In this document: positions 50,146 to 62,895 of the stretch, piece after piece
How the letters are laid out: each line of letters begins with the position of its first letter
How positions within the stretch are numbered: the first letter of the stretch is position 1
Source: Oasisia sp. SBJ-2009
Taxonomy: Eukaryota; Annelida; Polychaeta; Sabellida; Siboglinidae
Direction of reading: 5' to 3'
DNA length: 64,000 nucleotides
Assembly: GCA_964017155.1 (NCBI GenBank)
Contig: OZ024856.1
Location: forward strand, 9,897,882 to 9,961,881
Notes under the pieces: model-generated
What the model saw: only the letters and a program-made list of their open reading frames with translations
The model's database searches: none
Told to the model about the DNA's origin: nothing
Position numbers and translations under genes: made by a program

Positions 50146-52902
50146 CTATGGAAGCACCGGCCCGTCATAAAGGCGGAATAGCCTCATGACGTAATTATTC
50201 GTGCGAAACGACGCAATTATTTGCGTCGTGAATAAGTTCTATTTTTGACACGACGTAAATCGAATTGCGGTATGTCGCTATTTAGCGACGACGTAATTCG
50301 AATTACGTCGTGTAAAAAAATCGAATTGCGTCGTTGCGCTAAATAGCCACATACCGCCATTCGATTTACGTCGTGTCAAAAATAGAACTTATTCACGACG
50401 CAAATAATTACGTCGTGTCGCTCGTGCATCAAGTCAACCAATCGCGGCACGTTTCAGAATTCGTTTTTCGTTATGCATCGGTCGCACTGCCACATCGGGT
50501 GGCCGGTAAAACTTAGTAGTTTCGGCGGGATATTCGGTCGCACTAGCTGCGTTTTGAAATCAAACTCGCAGAAATTGCATCGGTGAAGTGGTATATCTAA
50601 GTACCTATAGGTAATGTTTGGTCGTTTCGGCGCTGTTTTTTATGTTTCGACAATTTAATAAACTTTACTCAACCTTATATGTAATAGGACGTTTTACAAA
50701 TGTATATTATGTCCTGAATGTATGTAATCTGTTGTGTGCTGGTGTGAAATGATTATGCAAATTTCTGGTTTGTGTTATCTGCAAATTTTGAAAGTATGCG
50801 GGTCATGTTTTATGTTTATATTTATAATAAAATTATAATATCATAATATAATAATATAATAAGTTTATTTGTACTTGTGTCATCAATTATCATGTGTCAT
50901 CAATTATCACAGGTAACCAGGAGCCATTGGAATGGAGCTCACAGCAATAATATGCAACTAATTGTAAGCAGTCTGTAAGACTAAAAGAGGTACAATGATA
51001 TACTTTACCTATGAAACGAGGCGTCCCCCAAGGATCAATTTTAGGGCCACTGACATTGTTATTTACTATGATTATATCAATGATTTTCCGAAAGCCTGCA
51101 CAACTTATACTAATGATAATTGTTGACACAAATACAAATAAAGTCTTCACAGATGACACAAACACAGTGATTGTTGCGTATTTGATTAATAAAGACCTAT
51201 AATAAGCATATAGCTAAAACTACATACAGATGCGTTGATTGTATTTTATTGTATAATGTCAATCCAACTCAGTTGAGTTGCCAATTAAACTTGTGTTGTT
51301 ATTATTATATATTATCTTTAAAATATTAATAAAACAAAACCTTTTTTCAAGTGCCTAATAAATAGGTTGAGGAACTAACATTAACAATTGACAGTATAAA
51401 TATTGAGAGATTTAACCTGTTTAACATTCTGCGCTTAACATTAATCTCACATTTAAACTGGATTAAACATATCGATATAATAGCAAACAGATGTTCTCAA
51501 AGTATTGGACTTATAACTAAATTAGAGCATATTATTCAAACTATAATAAAAATTGCACTATATAATTCTATAACATTGCCTCACACTAATTACTATCTAC
51601 TGATCTATGGACACAAATGTAATTTAATAAACAAATTGCAAAAAAACTTATAAGAATAAGAATTTCAAATAAATATAGCTCTCACATAGAATTAATGTTT
51701 AAGCAATAGTTGAATACCAACTTATTATATTATGATATTACGATATTATAATTTTATTATAAATATAAACATAAAACATTACCCGCATACTTTCAAAATT
51801 GGCAGATAACACAAACCAGAAATATGCATAATAATTTCACACCAGCACACAGCAGAATACATACATTCAGGACATAATATACATTTGTAAAAAAAGAGTA
51901 TTAAAAATAGTCTGCCTCACACAATAAACAATACCTATATTTGTTTAATCAAAACATAACCAATCACAATTTAAAAAAGACTGATACATTATGTAAAGCA
52001 GCATATTACACACATATGCAAACATACCTCTACTGTTATAAATTACTACATATGCAAAATAATAATGAATGAACACTAACTCTAGCAACACATTAATCCA
52101 TAAACGTATTATATTTTTACCACATATCCTCTATTTGCAATATGCGTAAAGTAGCAAATGTTAATAAACAATGCTCAGGAATATACATGCTCCTAAATAC
52201 AATTGGGCTATCCATAATGGTCCGTCAATGGCATTCAATAATTACATAAAAAATGTATTAGTCAAATATTTTATTAACTAAATTTAAATAACTATTGCAT
52301 CACATAGTTGCAGTTACAAAATATATACATCTACTCTCGATTTATCCATATTTCGACCTATTACATATAAGGTTGAGTAAAGTTTATTAAATTGTCGAAA
52401 CATAAAAAACAGCGCCGAAACGACCAAAAATTACCTATAGGTACTTAGATATACGACTTCGCTGATGCAATTTCTGCGAGTTTGTTTTCAAAACGCAGCC
52501 AGTGCGACCGAAGTATCCCGCCGAAACTACCAAGTTTTACCGGCCACCCGATGTGGCAGTGCGACCGATGCATAACGAAAAACGAATTCCGAAACGTGCC
52601 GCGATTGGTTGACTTGATGCACGAGCGACACGACGTAATTATTTGCGTCGTGAATAAGTTCTATTTTTTACACGACGTAAATCGAATTGCGGTATGTCGC
52701 TATTTAGCGCAACGACGCAATTCGAATTTTTGACACGACGTAATTCGAATTACGTCGTTGCGCTAAATAGCGACATACCGCAATTCGATTTACGTCGTGT
52801 CAAAAATAGAACTTATTCACGACGCAAATAATTGCGTCGTTTCGCACGAATAATTACGTCGTGAGGCTATTCCGCCTTTATGACGGGCCGGTGCTTCCAT
52901 AG
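50146..52902. mobile_element. 2.8-kb fold-back element with long inverted repeats
   Basis: Ends are exact inverses (CTATGGAAGCACCGGCCCG at 50146 and its complement ending at 52902), flanked by AAAG on both sides (50142-50145, 52903-52906). Outer arms: 50146-50687 and about 52358-52902. Inner arms: about 50688-50860 and 51727-51895. The right arm has an extra segment (51896-52357) absent from the left. Outer arms hold nested palindromic words (ACGTAATTCGAATTACGT, TTGCGTCGTGAATAAG). The loop contains a reverse transcriptase fragment. No transposase seen. Confidence 0.85.
50950..51715 (+). pseudogene. Reverse transcriptase relic in the fold-back loop
   Basis: RGVPQGSILGP at about 51017, a decayed YADD box (FTDDTNT, about 51150) and a thumb segment in a shifted frame (HLNWIKHIDIIANRCSQSIG and LPHTNYYLLIYG, about 51450-51615). 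The thumb resembles that of the intact element at 5613-8982 (HINYCIMAWG), so it is probably an old member of a related non-LTR family. Confidence 0.75.
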
Positions 52903-53015
52903 AAAGCAGCTGTAAGTCGGTGATTCAACTTGCAGGACGCTGATTGATAACTTTCAGGAATTGAAACATTAATCCAGCATTATAAAAATAGCTCAACTGT
53001 TGTGGGAACTTTATT
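52903..53015 (+). pseudogene. Mariner-like transposase relic, 3' piece
   Basis: Directly after the fold-back element the DNA reads KAAVSR, stop, FNLQDAD, stops, LSGIE. This fits the mariner C-terminus that should follow the interrupted SDED..K segment (EVK.AV..W......FY..GI.KL). The host relic carries stops independent of the insertion. Confidence 0.6.
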
Positions 53016-53449
53016 GAAAACTACAATAAAATGTATTTTGTTATAATTTGACACATATACTCCAGCATATACATTTATTGTAAACTTACTTTTGGACTGT
53101 CTCTCGTACAAATACTCTACTCGTAATATAAAACACGGACAATAACGCGTAATGTATTAACAATTGACACCATTTAATATAAACACAACAAAATATTGAT
53201 TTTGCTAGAAACATATCGTTATTCATTAGAGCCAAATATATCGTATCACAGGCTGTGTTCCGCATGTTGATTGCCAGTTATGTTTCCATGGTAGGACCTA
53301 TGTTTTATGACCCGTGAAAGGGATTCGTTCTACGCTTATATACATTCGCCATGTACCCTTATAATATAATGATACTTTCAGATAAATTACTTCCCTGCTA
53401 CTCATGTCTTGAATATGTTCACTTCATTTGGATGCTATCTGATCAAAAG
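53016..53449. other. Intron, nothing recognised
   Basis: AT-rich, no exon or repeat identified. Confidence 0.4.
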
Positions 53450-53641
53450 GATACATCATTGTGTTTCTCTCGAATTATATTGAGCTTGCTGCGACGTCCA
53501 GGAAGTCACTACATGATTTTGCCAACGATGTTGAATTATGTGAATTTCAGTATTACTGCGACATTACATCTCCTAGAACAAACATTGCACATGCTACTAT
53601 AACAACTTTCCAGTACGTTTTTGTCATAAAGATAACCTTCT
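53450..53641 (+). CDS. Weak candidate FTP first-half exon (domain D)
   Basis: Open frame with SNYIELAATSRKS (loosely the NLALG start) and TFQYVFVIKITF (loosely the I..V.IYN strand). Splice sites are poor: acceptor AAAAG without a pyrimidine tract and donor GTAACT. Phase 1-1 is possible. It may be a decayed half exon or chance; listed because it precedes a real second-half exon. Confidence 0.25.
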
Positions 53642-54198
53642 GTAACTATAATTTAAATACAAGATACGACAAAACCACCTGTTCATGCATCCATTTTGTA
53701 CCGCTTGACGGAGTTTGCTAAGAAACTGCAATACATCAGTTGATATATCCAGATTGCTTGGCAAACTTTGACAGGAGGAAAAGTTGCTAGTGTTAAAACG
53801 TATGCAGTTGCGTTTGTTCGAGGAGATTTTTATGTCGCAGTAAGTAATAAAATATAATTTTGCACATTTGACTGTTATCAGCGTTGTTGACAAAGGCAAA
53901 GCTTGATGGAGGTTTTGCGGATAATATTATGAAGTCTGTAAAAACGTGAAATCACTATTGTAAACGTTTGAACCGTCATTCTGAACAACGACTGTTCGTC
54001 CGTGTATGGTTCCGATCCATGGTTACATCAGCCCCCACCACTGGCCTGTGTAGTCTACATAGATGTAAGGATGGCTATGAATAACACACCGATGAGTCAT
54101 TCAGATAGTCGTACGTTAATTAGTAGTGACGATAATGGTGAATACGCACGCGTGTGTACATTTGTTATTTCACTAGTAACGGTCCTTGTTGTCTACAG

Positions 54199-54384
54199 AC
54201 CAGGAATACGATTTCGGAAAAGCAATTGTTAGCATAGATGGCAATGCAAGTGTCTGCCATAGAATAAAACTGATTACAACAATGGTGGCGTTTCATTGTC
54301 ATGCCGGGCGTGGATACAGTGCTTCTATACAAGCAACCACCGGTAAAACGTACGTCCCACCTGCCGAAGTGGAGATTTATGAAT
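54199..54384 (+). CDS. FTP/F5-8C-like lectin domain, second-half exon
   Basis: Acceptor TTGTTGTCTACAG. 62 residues to a weak donor GTTCGT at 54385 (phase 1-1); the frame stays open to 54488. Visible: strand YDFGKAIVSI, cysteine SVCHRI, strand MVAFHCHAG, YSASIQATTG and the closing strand AEVEIYE. Matches the second halves at 37519 and 40920. It could complete domain C (49099) across a 4.9-kb intron or the doubtful half at 53450. Confidence 0.6.
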
Positions 54385-54488
54385 GTTCGTATTATTTGTT
54401 ACTCTTATTAGTACTAGAGAAAGGTATTGTTACAACAGACGAATATATAGGAATGATACAGAAAACCAACAGACTTACACACACGTAA

Positions 54489-54545
54489 TCTGATACATAT
54501 ATGTTTGTATGTATGTATGTCTATGTATGTATGACGTGCGTACGT

Positions 54546-54640
<95 letters not shown>

Positions 54641-55100
54641 TGTCGACTTACACGAAAGCGCTGTAATATGGTGTTGTTAAGCACATAACAAGCCATTTGG
54701 AAATAGACTGACCAATACAGTTAATATCATTCTATGAAAAAACGTGTTTGCTCTAACAACAAACGTTAATTTTCAGGAATGGTATTCATATATAAACTAG
54801 TAACTACACAGTATGCGGGTTAATATGTACAGTATATCATGATAAATACAGTAATCCATGTCGATGATTAACCTAGTCATATACTTGGATATGTTAAACA
54901 TAATGTTAAATATGCATGGTCAAACAAGAAATTGGTCTGATCTTATAAAAACATCAGGAAATAAACGGGATTATGTTGCATATCTCTTAAATCTGTAAAT
55001 ATGCAGGTAGAGCTCTTCACGCTGAAAAGATACCGCACGTGGTGGATAGCAAAATAACTACCATAACAGTTCAAAGATGTTTTGATAATTGCGATATAGA
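54489..55100. repeat. Intron with a (CA)n microsatellite
   Basis: About 85 bp of CA dinucleotide at 54555-54638; otherwise AT-rich with no recognised feature. Confidence 0.8.
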
Positions 55101-55104
55101 AAAA

Positions 55105-55375
55105 AGGTGACCGTAGCGAGTGTGACAATTATCGGGACATTTCGCTTATCTTAAATGCAGGGGAAATCCTAGAAAAAATACTTCTACAAAGACTACAGAC
55201 CATTGTAGAGGTGATTATCCATGAAATTGAAAGTGTTTTCCGTGTACCACGTTCTACAATTAACATGACATTCACATTGCAACTACTACAGGAAAACGCC
55301 GTTGAACTTGTACGTGGTTGTTGTTGACGTATCGAAGGTTTTTATTACAATGGACATATCAACCCTGTAGCAATA
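55105..55375 (+). pseudogene. Reverse transcriptase relic of a third non-LTR family
   Basis: The plus strand reads KKGDRSECDNYRDISLI, then ILEKILLQRLQTI, VFRVPRSTINMTFTLQLLQE and, after a frameshift, YVVVVDVSKVFITMD. This follows the RT pattern KKGDRSDC.NYRGISLL ... R.GRST.D..F..RQL.EK ... FVDL.KAFDTV. It ends at about 55375, before the CAGA repeat. It is unlike the CR1 copy and the 5613-8982 element in this block. Confidence 0.65.
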
Positions 55376-55383
55376 TGGATGTC

Positions 55384-55442
55384 CCACAGATAGACAGACA
55401 GATAGACAGACAGACAGACAGACAGACATACAGACAGACACG
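55384..55442. repeat. (CAGA)n microsatellite
   Basis: GACAGATAGACAGACAGACA-type tetranucleotide run. Confidence 0.9.
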
Positions 55443-55740
55443 CAGAGAGAAGAGAGAGTGAATGTTTGCACGGGCGCGCAAAAATATACAAACGCACGAA
55501 AAAACTGTCCGGTGCGTAGGAACATATAACAGTAAACACGCCCATATGACATACATGCAGACGTAGCGTTAAGGCTGAATATAATGAATGTGATGTTTCT
55601 CCAGCCTTCAGAAGCTGCCTGTGCCGCAATGACACTTCAGCCAAGGACAAGAGACATATTTGCTATAAGAGATCGTTGAACATCACTATCAGGTACTTGC
55701 GATTCGAGATAATCATTTGATCTGAAGGTATATATAAGTG

Positions 55741-55781
55741 CGCGCGCGTGTGTGTGTGTGTGTGTGTGCGTGCGTGTGTGC

Positions 55782-55862
<81 letters not shown>

Positions 55863-55895
55863 TACACCGTAACTTCTCCTTACATGCTGTGTGTG

Positions 55896-55966
<71 letters not shown>
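55741..55966. repeat. (TG)n microsatellite pair
   Basis: Two long TG/GC dinucleotide runs (55741-55861 and 55890-55966) separated by a 26-bp unique word that recurs at 56089-56114, just before the next exon. HTHTHT or CVCVCV frames here are repeat by-products. Confidence 0.92.
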
Positions 55967-55967
<1 letters not shown>

Positions 55968-56120
55968 ACAAATATTTTCGTATGCTGAGTTTATTATAAT
56001 GACGACATAATAGTTCGGTATACCGCCGTGCTGACTCGATTTGTAGATATCGTGGTCGAATTGGCGTAAGCGATGAAGTTCGGCCTCACCGTAACTTCTC
56101 CTTACATGCTGTATGTGTAG

Positions 56121-56243
56121 AATGTGCGCCATCGTCATACAAATGGTGGGTGAACACCAGCACAGTTGCTGTCTCAAGTCGTTCCACGTATACATCATTA
56201 CGCAAGCTCAAAGCCGACACCACGTACTTTTTTACAGTTGAAG
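56121..56243 (+). CDS. FN3-like half domain, start of the REJ/polycystin region
   Basis: Acceptor GTATGTGTAG, donor GTATTG, 123 bp, phase 1-1. The 41 residues read YKWWVNTST ... STYTSLRKLKADTTYFFTVEG, the C-terminal half of a fibronectin type III fold (L.P.T.Y.F.V). Joined to the next exon in frame it gives TVEG-TSRDC, as in the REJ module of polycystin-1 proteins, where FN3 folds precede the cysteine signature. The first half of this FN3 unit was not found. Confidence 0.6.
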
Positions 56244-56721
56244 GTATTGAAGTAGCCATGCCGCAAAATTGCACTATGCGAGCTGACAGTACTGAAATGT
56301 TTATTACTGATTTGAGTTAGCAATTTCAATTGTTCAAAATAATAACATGACGATCAGCCTATTGTTGGCAGTTCATTATATTTGTATGTCTTATACAATT
56401 GTTTCTGCTGAGATCTTCACCAAATGCCTCTATTTCGCATAAATACAATTTACTAATTGAATCATTTGCATCGTGTGCAAAAACTGTAACATATAGACAT
56501 TACGTACTTATACATCATATTTTTATTCCTTGTTACTGAAAAAGTGGTAAAACAATTCGGCGATCTCTTGTTTCATCTACTAAACATTTGCTCGAACTTC
56601 TGAACGTCTCCATGACTGTCAATTGACCGCAGAATGAAGGAGCTGCTTCAGTTGGACACGTATACATTTCGTTATTCAGAGCGCATGATTTGTTGTTATT
56701 TAGTTGTACCTGCTGTTTCAG

Positions 56722-56913
56722 GTACGTCACGTGACTGCCGCCAGCTACGAGGCATAGCGCAGATCACAATGCGCATCCTACCAGCCAGGAAAGAGTCCTG
56801 CGAAGTGGTCCCTCGCGAAGGACACGAGTATCAAACATTGTTCGCAGTTTACTGCAAATATTTCTATGCAATCAAAGGATACAGAAAATTCGGCTTCAAT
56901 TTTACTTTGGATG
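56722..56913 (+). CDS. REJ-module exon with polycystin-type cysteine signature
   Basis: Acceptor TGCTGTTTCAG, 192 bp to a weak donor GTTGGT at 56914, phase 1-1, 64 residues. ITMRILPARKESCEVVPREG followed by EYQTLFAVYCKYF matches the hallmark of polycystin/REJ proteins (P..G.C.V.P..G.A..T.F.I.C..W), and FGFNFTLDG fits the next PL.Y.F strand. The REJ region is extracellular, N-terminal to the GPS cleavage domain. The weak donor leaves the 3' edge uncertain. Confidence 0.65.
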
Positions 56914-57580
<667 letters not shown>

Positions 57581-57726
57581 GAGAAGAATTTCACAGATCT
57601 AACAGAAACCCACATATGCCACCGAAGTATGTGTCCGCTGGCGTTGAGGAAAACAATTACACAAGAACGATTATTTTGAGTTTCCGGGGACCAACGGGGA
57701 GAAGAACCATTAACTTACCCATTGTT
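57581..57726 (+). CDS. REJ-module exon (end of the beta-rich part)
   Basis: Acceptor ATACTATTTTTAG, donor GTACGT, 146 bp, phase 1 in and phase 0 out. The product has YVSAGVEENNYTRTIILSFRG and GRRTINLPIV, fitting the closing strands of a polycystin REJ unit (V.V.V.D..G......L.V.V). Phase 0 at the 3' end matches the next exon, which starts with a whole codon. A donor four bases on (GTATAT) would give phase 1 and not fit. Confidence 0.6.
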
Positions 57727-58455
57727 GTACGTATATACACATATCGTTTTTGTTTTACTTTGACCTACTAATGACAACTCAACACTTGCCACCAGCCGAT
57801 AATCTTGACACAGCACATGTCGTGATTGTTGACGACTGAGGGTGCAAGACAAGATTACACGCCGACAGTACTATTGACAATTATCACTCAACTGGTCACT
57901 TTGTGCTTAGTGAAAACCCTAGTTTAGAGGCACCAGACCACTGCAGTATCCCAGTAGCCGGGCATATGCTATCGTTTCAATGGTTGGTGAACTTGCTTAC
58001 TTGCTGCTTGTTTCTTAGTAACTTATTTGGGCTGGCGCCACACAAAAAACACTAATGTTGTAACAATGATATAGAAATGTTGACACTTATTGTAAAATCA
58101 AACATATGACAGTTTTGGGACATCCTACGCTGAAGGCAGAACCATCGATAGAAACAGTTCTGCCATACAGTTACAAAATATTTATGCCGCACGGTTTTTA
58201 CTGTTGCTTCGAATGTCGCCTGCTGTGAGGTAATTGAGGGAGAATACTATGTTGTTCGACATCGCATGAGGATGACGTTAAACTATCAACGTTAACAGTG
58301 GGGTGTACGGATAACTGGGGGTGATGTAGTATGCATTGGGGAAAGTTGTTTTTCACAAGAGTTGACTGGGTGATATATTTGGACAGATACTGACATTTTA
58401 TTGAGAATGATGTTACTATGCCACATAAAAATACATGTTATTTTGATGTTTGCAG
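57727..58455. other. Intron, nothing recognised
   Basis: No exon, mobile element or repeat recognised. Confidence 0.4.
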
Positions 58456-58555
58456 GTGAAACCAACTCAGCTTGTCACGGATGACATGATTGACAACATA
58501 ATAAATCATTTAAACAGTATACTTGACACAGTTATTGCTGGAAGATGTCATGAAG
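58456..58555 (+). CDS. Polycystin-like helical exon 1 (after REJ)
   Basis: Acceptor TTGATGTTTGCAG, donor GTAACT, 100 bp, phase 0 in and 1 out. Encodes VKPTQLVTDDMIDNIINHL then NSILDTVIAGRCHE, an amphipathic helix followed by a short turn. Fits the post-REJ segment of polycystin-1 proteins (I...L..L...GD...A...I). Joins in frame with 60194. Confidence 0.6.
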
Positions 58556-60193
58556 GTAACTCTTTGAATGTCATGTCTTTGTTGGTATCGAAAACTTACA
58601 TTCTCCAAAGGAACTTAATCTACAATATATGTATAAATGGAACAACAGCAAATCACAAAAATGCAGAAACGAGTATATAATTGACCAGCAGGTTTATTCT
58701 CTGTGGCAGCCATAGCGTTTAAAAGTATAATAAAAGCATTGCAACACTGATAAAATATTCATTACAATTTGACCCCATTTTTACATATGTCTTAGTTAAA
58801 ATAGAACTGAAATAAAACAAATTATCATGAACAAAATGAATAACCATACATTTGTCAAATGTGTCAGAAAATCGAAAAAGATATATACACAGAAAGTCAC
58901 ACATAACGTATCAAAATATATAAAGATTATAAAGTCATAAAATATAAAGTCATAAAGCAATTTGTAAAAAAAGGAAATAACACAGGATATAAGACTAAGT
59001 GCTAAATAAGACATCAATATTAAAGAACTCCAATAACATATATGACTAAGATAGATCAGTTTTGAAGATACTACGAAATAGTTTAGCTTGATAAACATCC
59101 AGCACATATCTTGACTATACCGTTTAATCAAAGTGATAAGCAACAATCATGACATTCCACCACCATATAATAAGGTAGCTGAGCTAAATATAAGTGGTAT
59201 TGTATTACATCCGGTTGAGTAAATTAAATATCCCAATAAACACATGAGGTGGGCAAGTTAAGTAGATACAAGAGCTCAAAAAAACAATATACTATTTTGG
59301 TTATTAAACATTTACATTTAACCATAGCTTATCTAAATTAAGTAACATTTGAAAGAGGAATCCAAACAAAACATTTACAAATCTTTAAAGAAACATCTTA
59401 TGACTATGGTATTTTTCACATATAATATTTATACCAACCCCATTTAAAAACCAGGATGATACTTTAATACTCCAAAATTCATTTATATTTCACGTTTGAC
59501 TAGTAAACCAGTAGCAAGTAAATTGGATGTTACACAATTATTACTTCAGGTGGGGCTTAGATGTGCTTACGGTCTTTTATTACGTGTTTTAATTAACATT
59601 AGATTAGTAATGCTATTAATTATTGTTAGTTAATGTTGGTTAATTTGTGTATAGATAACATACTTTTGTAATGAGTTACTATATAGACTACAACAATGCC
59701 ATCTCTGTTTAATTTTAGTTTCTCTTGTAGTTCTCTACAACACTGATTTAGACAAACGTTCTTATATGTTTTACTTGTACTTTTATTTTATTTATTTCTT
59801 AGGATGTTTTAATGTTGTAAACACTACCGAACAGAGTTTGTACTTTGGATTTTAGTGTCTAAATAAAGTGTATTATTATTATTATATAATAATCGTCAGT
59901 TTTAATTTTAAAACAACGATGTAGAGATTATCTGCTTTTAATCATTCAGTGATAATTGCCCCACATGCACATGCACATGCACATGCACATGCACATGCAC
60001 ATGCACATGCACATGCACATGCACATGCACATGCACATGCACATGCACATGCACATGCACATGCACATGCACATGCACATGCACATGCACATGCACATGC
60101 ACATGCACATGCACATGCACATAAAAACTCATTTAACAGTATGCAAGACACAGATTAATATAATTTATATTATGTCGCTTGTGTTCATCTTAG
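58556..60193. other. Intron with a possible retroelement 3' tail and an (ACATGC)n array
   Basis: AT-rich. TAAATAAAGTG followed by ATT repeats at about 59860-59885 looks like the 3' tail of a LINE- or SINE-like element, but no body is recognisable. At 59961-60122 is a perfect hexanucleotide array (ACATGC, about 27 copies) that is open in several frames and not coding. Confidence 0.6.
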
Positions 60194-60294
60194 ATGCAAT
60201 TTCAATTATTTCAAGTGTCACCAAAGCCCTGAAATATATGTTCTCCCTTCGTGACATGATCTACGTTGGTAACACTGGCGAGAGTTTAAAGAAG
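60194..60294 (+). CDS. Polycystin-like helical exon 2
   Basis: Acceptor TTCATCTTAG, donor GTAAAC, 101 bp, phase 1 in and 0 out. Encodes DAISIISSVTKALKYMF (first codon split across the junction) and GNTGESLKK. The A...I..V...L helix continues the post-REJ helical segment of the previous exon. A (CA)n tract starts just after the donor. Confidence 0.62.
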
Positions 60295-60296
60295 GT

Positions 60297-60382
<86 letters not shown>

Positions 60383-60692
60383 GCACATACACACATATAT
60401 ATATGTATATATATATATGTTTAAAGGAGTATATATACATACATGAATATACATATATATTATTTATTATATATATATAGGTTTGTATATATATATGTGT
60501 TATATATATATATATATAATACAAAAATATTTAAAACATATCCGTTTCAAATTATTCTGTACAGCGAATACAGCAATGGTTATTGGAATAACACCGTATA
60601 AATTTACCCATTATTAACATAAAAAGTATGATTTGCTTCATATAGAGGCTCACAATACAATTTTTCATTTGCAAGTCTCCTTCGCGTTGTAG
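60295..60692. repeat. Intron with (CA)n and (TA)n microsatellites
   Basis: CA run at 60299-60380, then mixed TA/TG to about 60520. Confidence 0.9.
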
Positions 60693-60818
60693 CTCATAAA
60701 GAAGGTGATCTACACAATGCCATATATCCCTGTAATTACCCCGGATGATATAAGTGTCAATGCAGATTGTCTCCGTGTCATCACAGCTACAGAAGAATTG
60801 CTTGATGTAGATATAAAG
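60693..60818 (+). CDS. Polycystin-like helical exon 3 (TPDDI motif)
   Basis: Acceptor TCGCGTTGTAG, donor GTAGGA, 126 bp, phase 0-0, 42 residues. LIKKVIYTMPYIPVITPDDI followed by SVNADCLRVITATEELLDVD matches a well-kept stretch of polycystin-1 proteins between REJ and GPS (LL..L......T...I...A..L..VT....ELS), part of the GAIN-like fold. Adhesion GPCRs have a related GAIN segment, but the upstream REJ signature favours polycystin. Confidence 0.68.
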
Positions 60819-61197
60819 GTAGGACATCAGCTAACACGTTCTTTCAATTGGTGAGTATAAGCGATATGTTTTGAAACGGGCTTCGCAACATGATGCACAC
60901 ATAATCATGACCAATGAACAAGCTAACAATTAAATGTATCATTTGCAATTAGTACATTAAAATTGCGACATTTCATACATTATTGAATATAGATGTTACA
61001 GTTAGGTTTAGTCATTGTGATTTAGACTATAAGTAAAAGCAAAACGCTTAGTAGAATAGGTATATGGCTACGCACACACACACACAGACACACACACCCA
61101 CACACACACACACACAAATATATACATATATATATTTATATTGCATGTATATATATATATATATATATAGTATACATATTGTATATACACTATATGT

Positions 61198-61257
<60 letters not shown>

Positions 61258-62820
61258 GGCCCTGCGCGGGCTGGAAATCTGAGCCCGCAGCCCGCCCCGC
61301 AATCAGCCCGCACAGCAAATTTTGCCACATTATAGCCCGCAGCCCGCCCCGCCCCGCAGTTACTTGGCCCGCAGCCCGCCCCGCAGTTCAGCCCGCATAA
61401 TTTGTTATTCAAAAGTCAGCCAGCAGCCTATAACAGATTGAACATATAACATGGAATAATTAAAAAACTAATCCTTATTGAATTTTTTTAATTAATGTTA
61501 TTAACTCAATTTCATTATTTTTTAATAAAATACTTTTAATTGGGTATCCAAATTAATGTATGGCCAGTTATATTTTATATTCACCTTGTCTTTTGTAACT
61601 ATTTAATTACTTGAAATACAATAAATCAATTTTTTTAGTCATACTAAAGTAATTATGTTGGAAGTCACTGTAGTCATTCACCATGATTTGTAACACTGAG
61701 CATACCAGATAAGCTAATATCCACTAACAGGTAGTCAGGGAGGGAGGGAAGGAAGTGGCACATTGGGTAATTGAATATCCTGCCACACATTTTCATTACT
61801 CATTAATTATATTATACATGAAATAGACACCAGCCAACACTCATCCATTAAGGGAAATTTGTATTAGAACCCATCAAGAATTGTTTTACTTTTGTTATTA
61901 AAGACTTATTAATATATTACAGCCAATGCCTTGTAGCAAAAGTTATGATAAATACATTGGACATGGTCATCAAGAAGCAATGCCAATGTGAGATCATTCA
62001 GGCCTTGTTTAGTAATATTTACACAGATTAGCACCTGTGGGTACTGGGCAGTAAAACTGGACACCACCAGCCTGCTAATTGCCTTTATGGATTAGAGAAG
62101 GTCTGGCTCAGATAAGCAAGCCCTTTGTCCAAGCCAGGTATCCCAAATTAAGTAGGTCCCCTTGAATGTTGTTCAAACATCACTCAGCCTAGCAAGACAG
62201 GGCAGCCTGGTGAATGGTGATACCGCTGTTACAGAGAAACCCCAAATCAACTTAGCTGTTAGCTAGGTATGTCATCATTGCTATGCTTGTGTAAAAAGGG
62301 CAGTCTGTAGCAATCTGTGCCACAATAACATTATTTTGCTACCTTATTTCTTACTATTGTCAAAGATTCAAAAGAGTTTATGGTGCTCGTGTATGCAAGA
62401 CCAAACCTTTGTCTGAATAACAATATTTTGTTACCTTATTTTCTGTGACTTTCCTAGGCAAAACTTTTATTTTTCTGTGATTTATTTTATGCAATGCACC
62501 AAGTCAACAACATATATGGAAGAATCTGGCCAGAATAACCTTCTGACAGTTATTTATTAACTAATCATATTATTAGAAGAGTCATGAAATGCAATTATTT
62601 ACAAACAAGTGTGAGCCATTTGAGGTCTTAAACGTTGCCTCCTTTTCTTAGCCTATACATCCTAAAAGAGACCCACATCAAGCTGGCAGGGCAAAACAAC
62701 AAAACAGTGACATATTATGAGTGCAAATATTCCTCGCACACATGCAATCGTGCAAGCAACACACAGTGTACACACACACCACACGCACATACGCACATAC
62801 GCACATACGCACATACGCAC

Positions 62821-62895
<75 letters not shown>

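Noticed and set aside
53988..54066. Possible FTP first-half exon (DPWLHQ ... ACVVYID)
   Set aside because: DPW resembles DPWW and a GTAAGG follows, but there is no clear acceptor, the donor phase is wrong and the upstream half of the motif is missing.
55663..56198. HTHTHT- and CVCVCV-type frames around CA/TG tracts, including the 161-codon minus frame
   Set aside because: Produced by dinucleotide repeats; the same holds at 54414-54696, 56952-57219, 60218-60524, 61048-61302 and 62635-63212.
59938..60158. HAHAHA/HMHMHM frames
   Set aside because: Pure ACATGC hexamer array.
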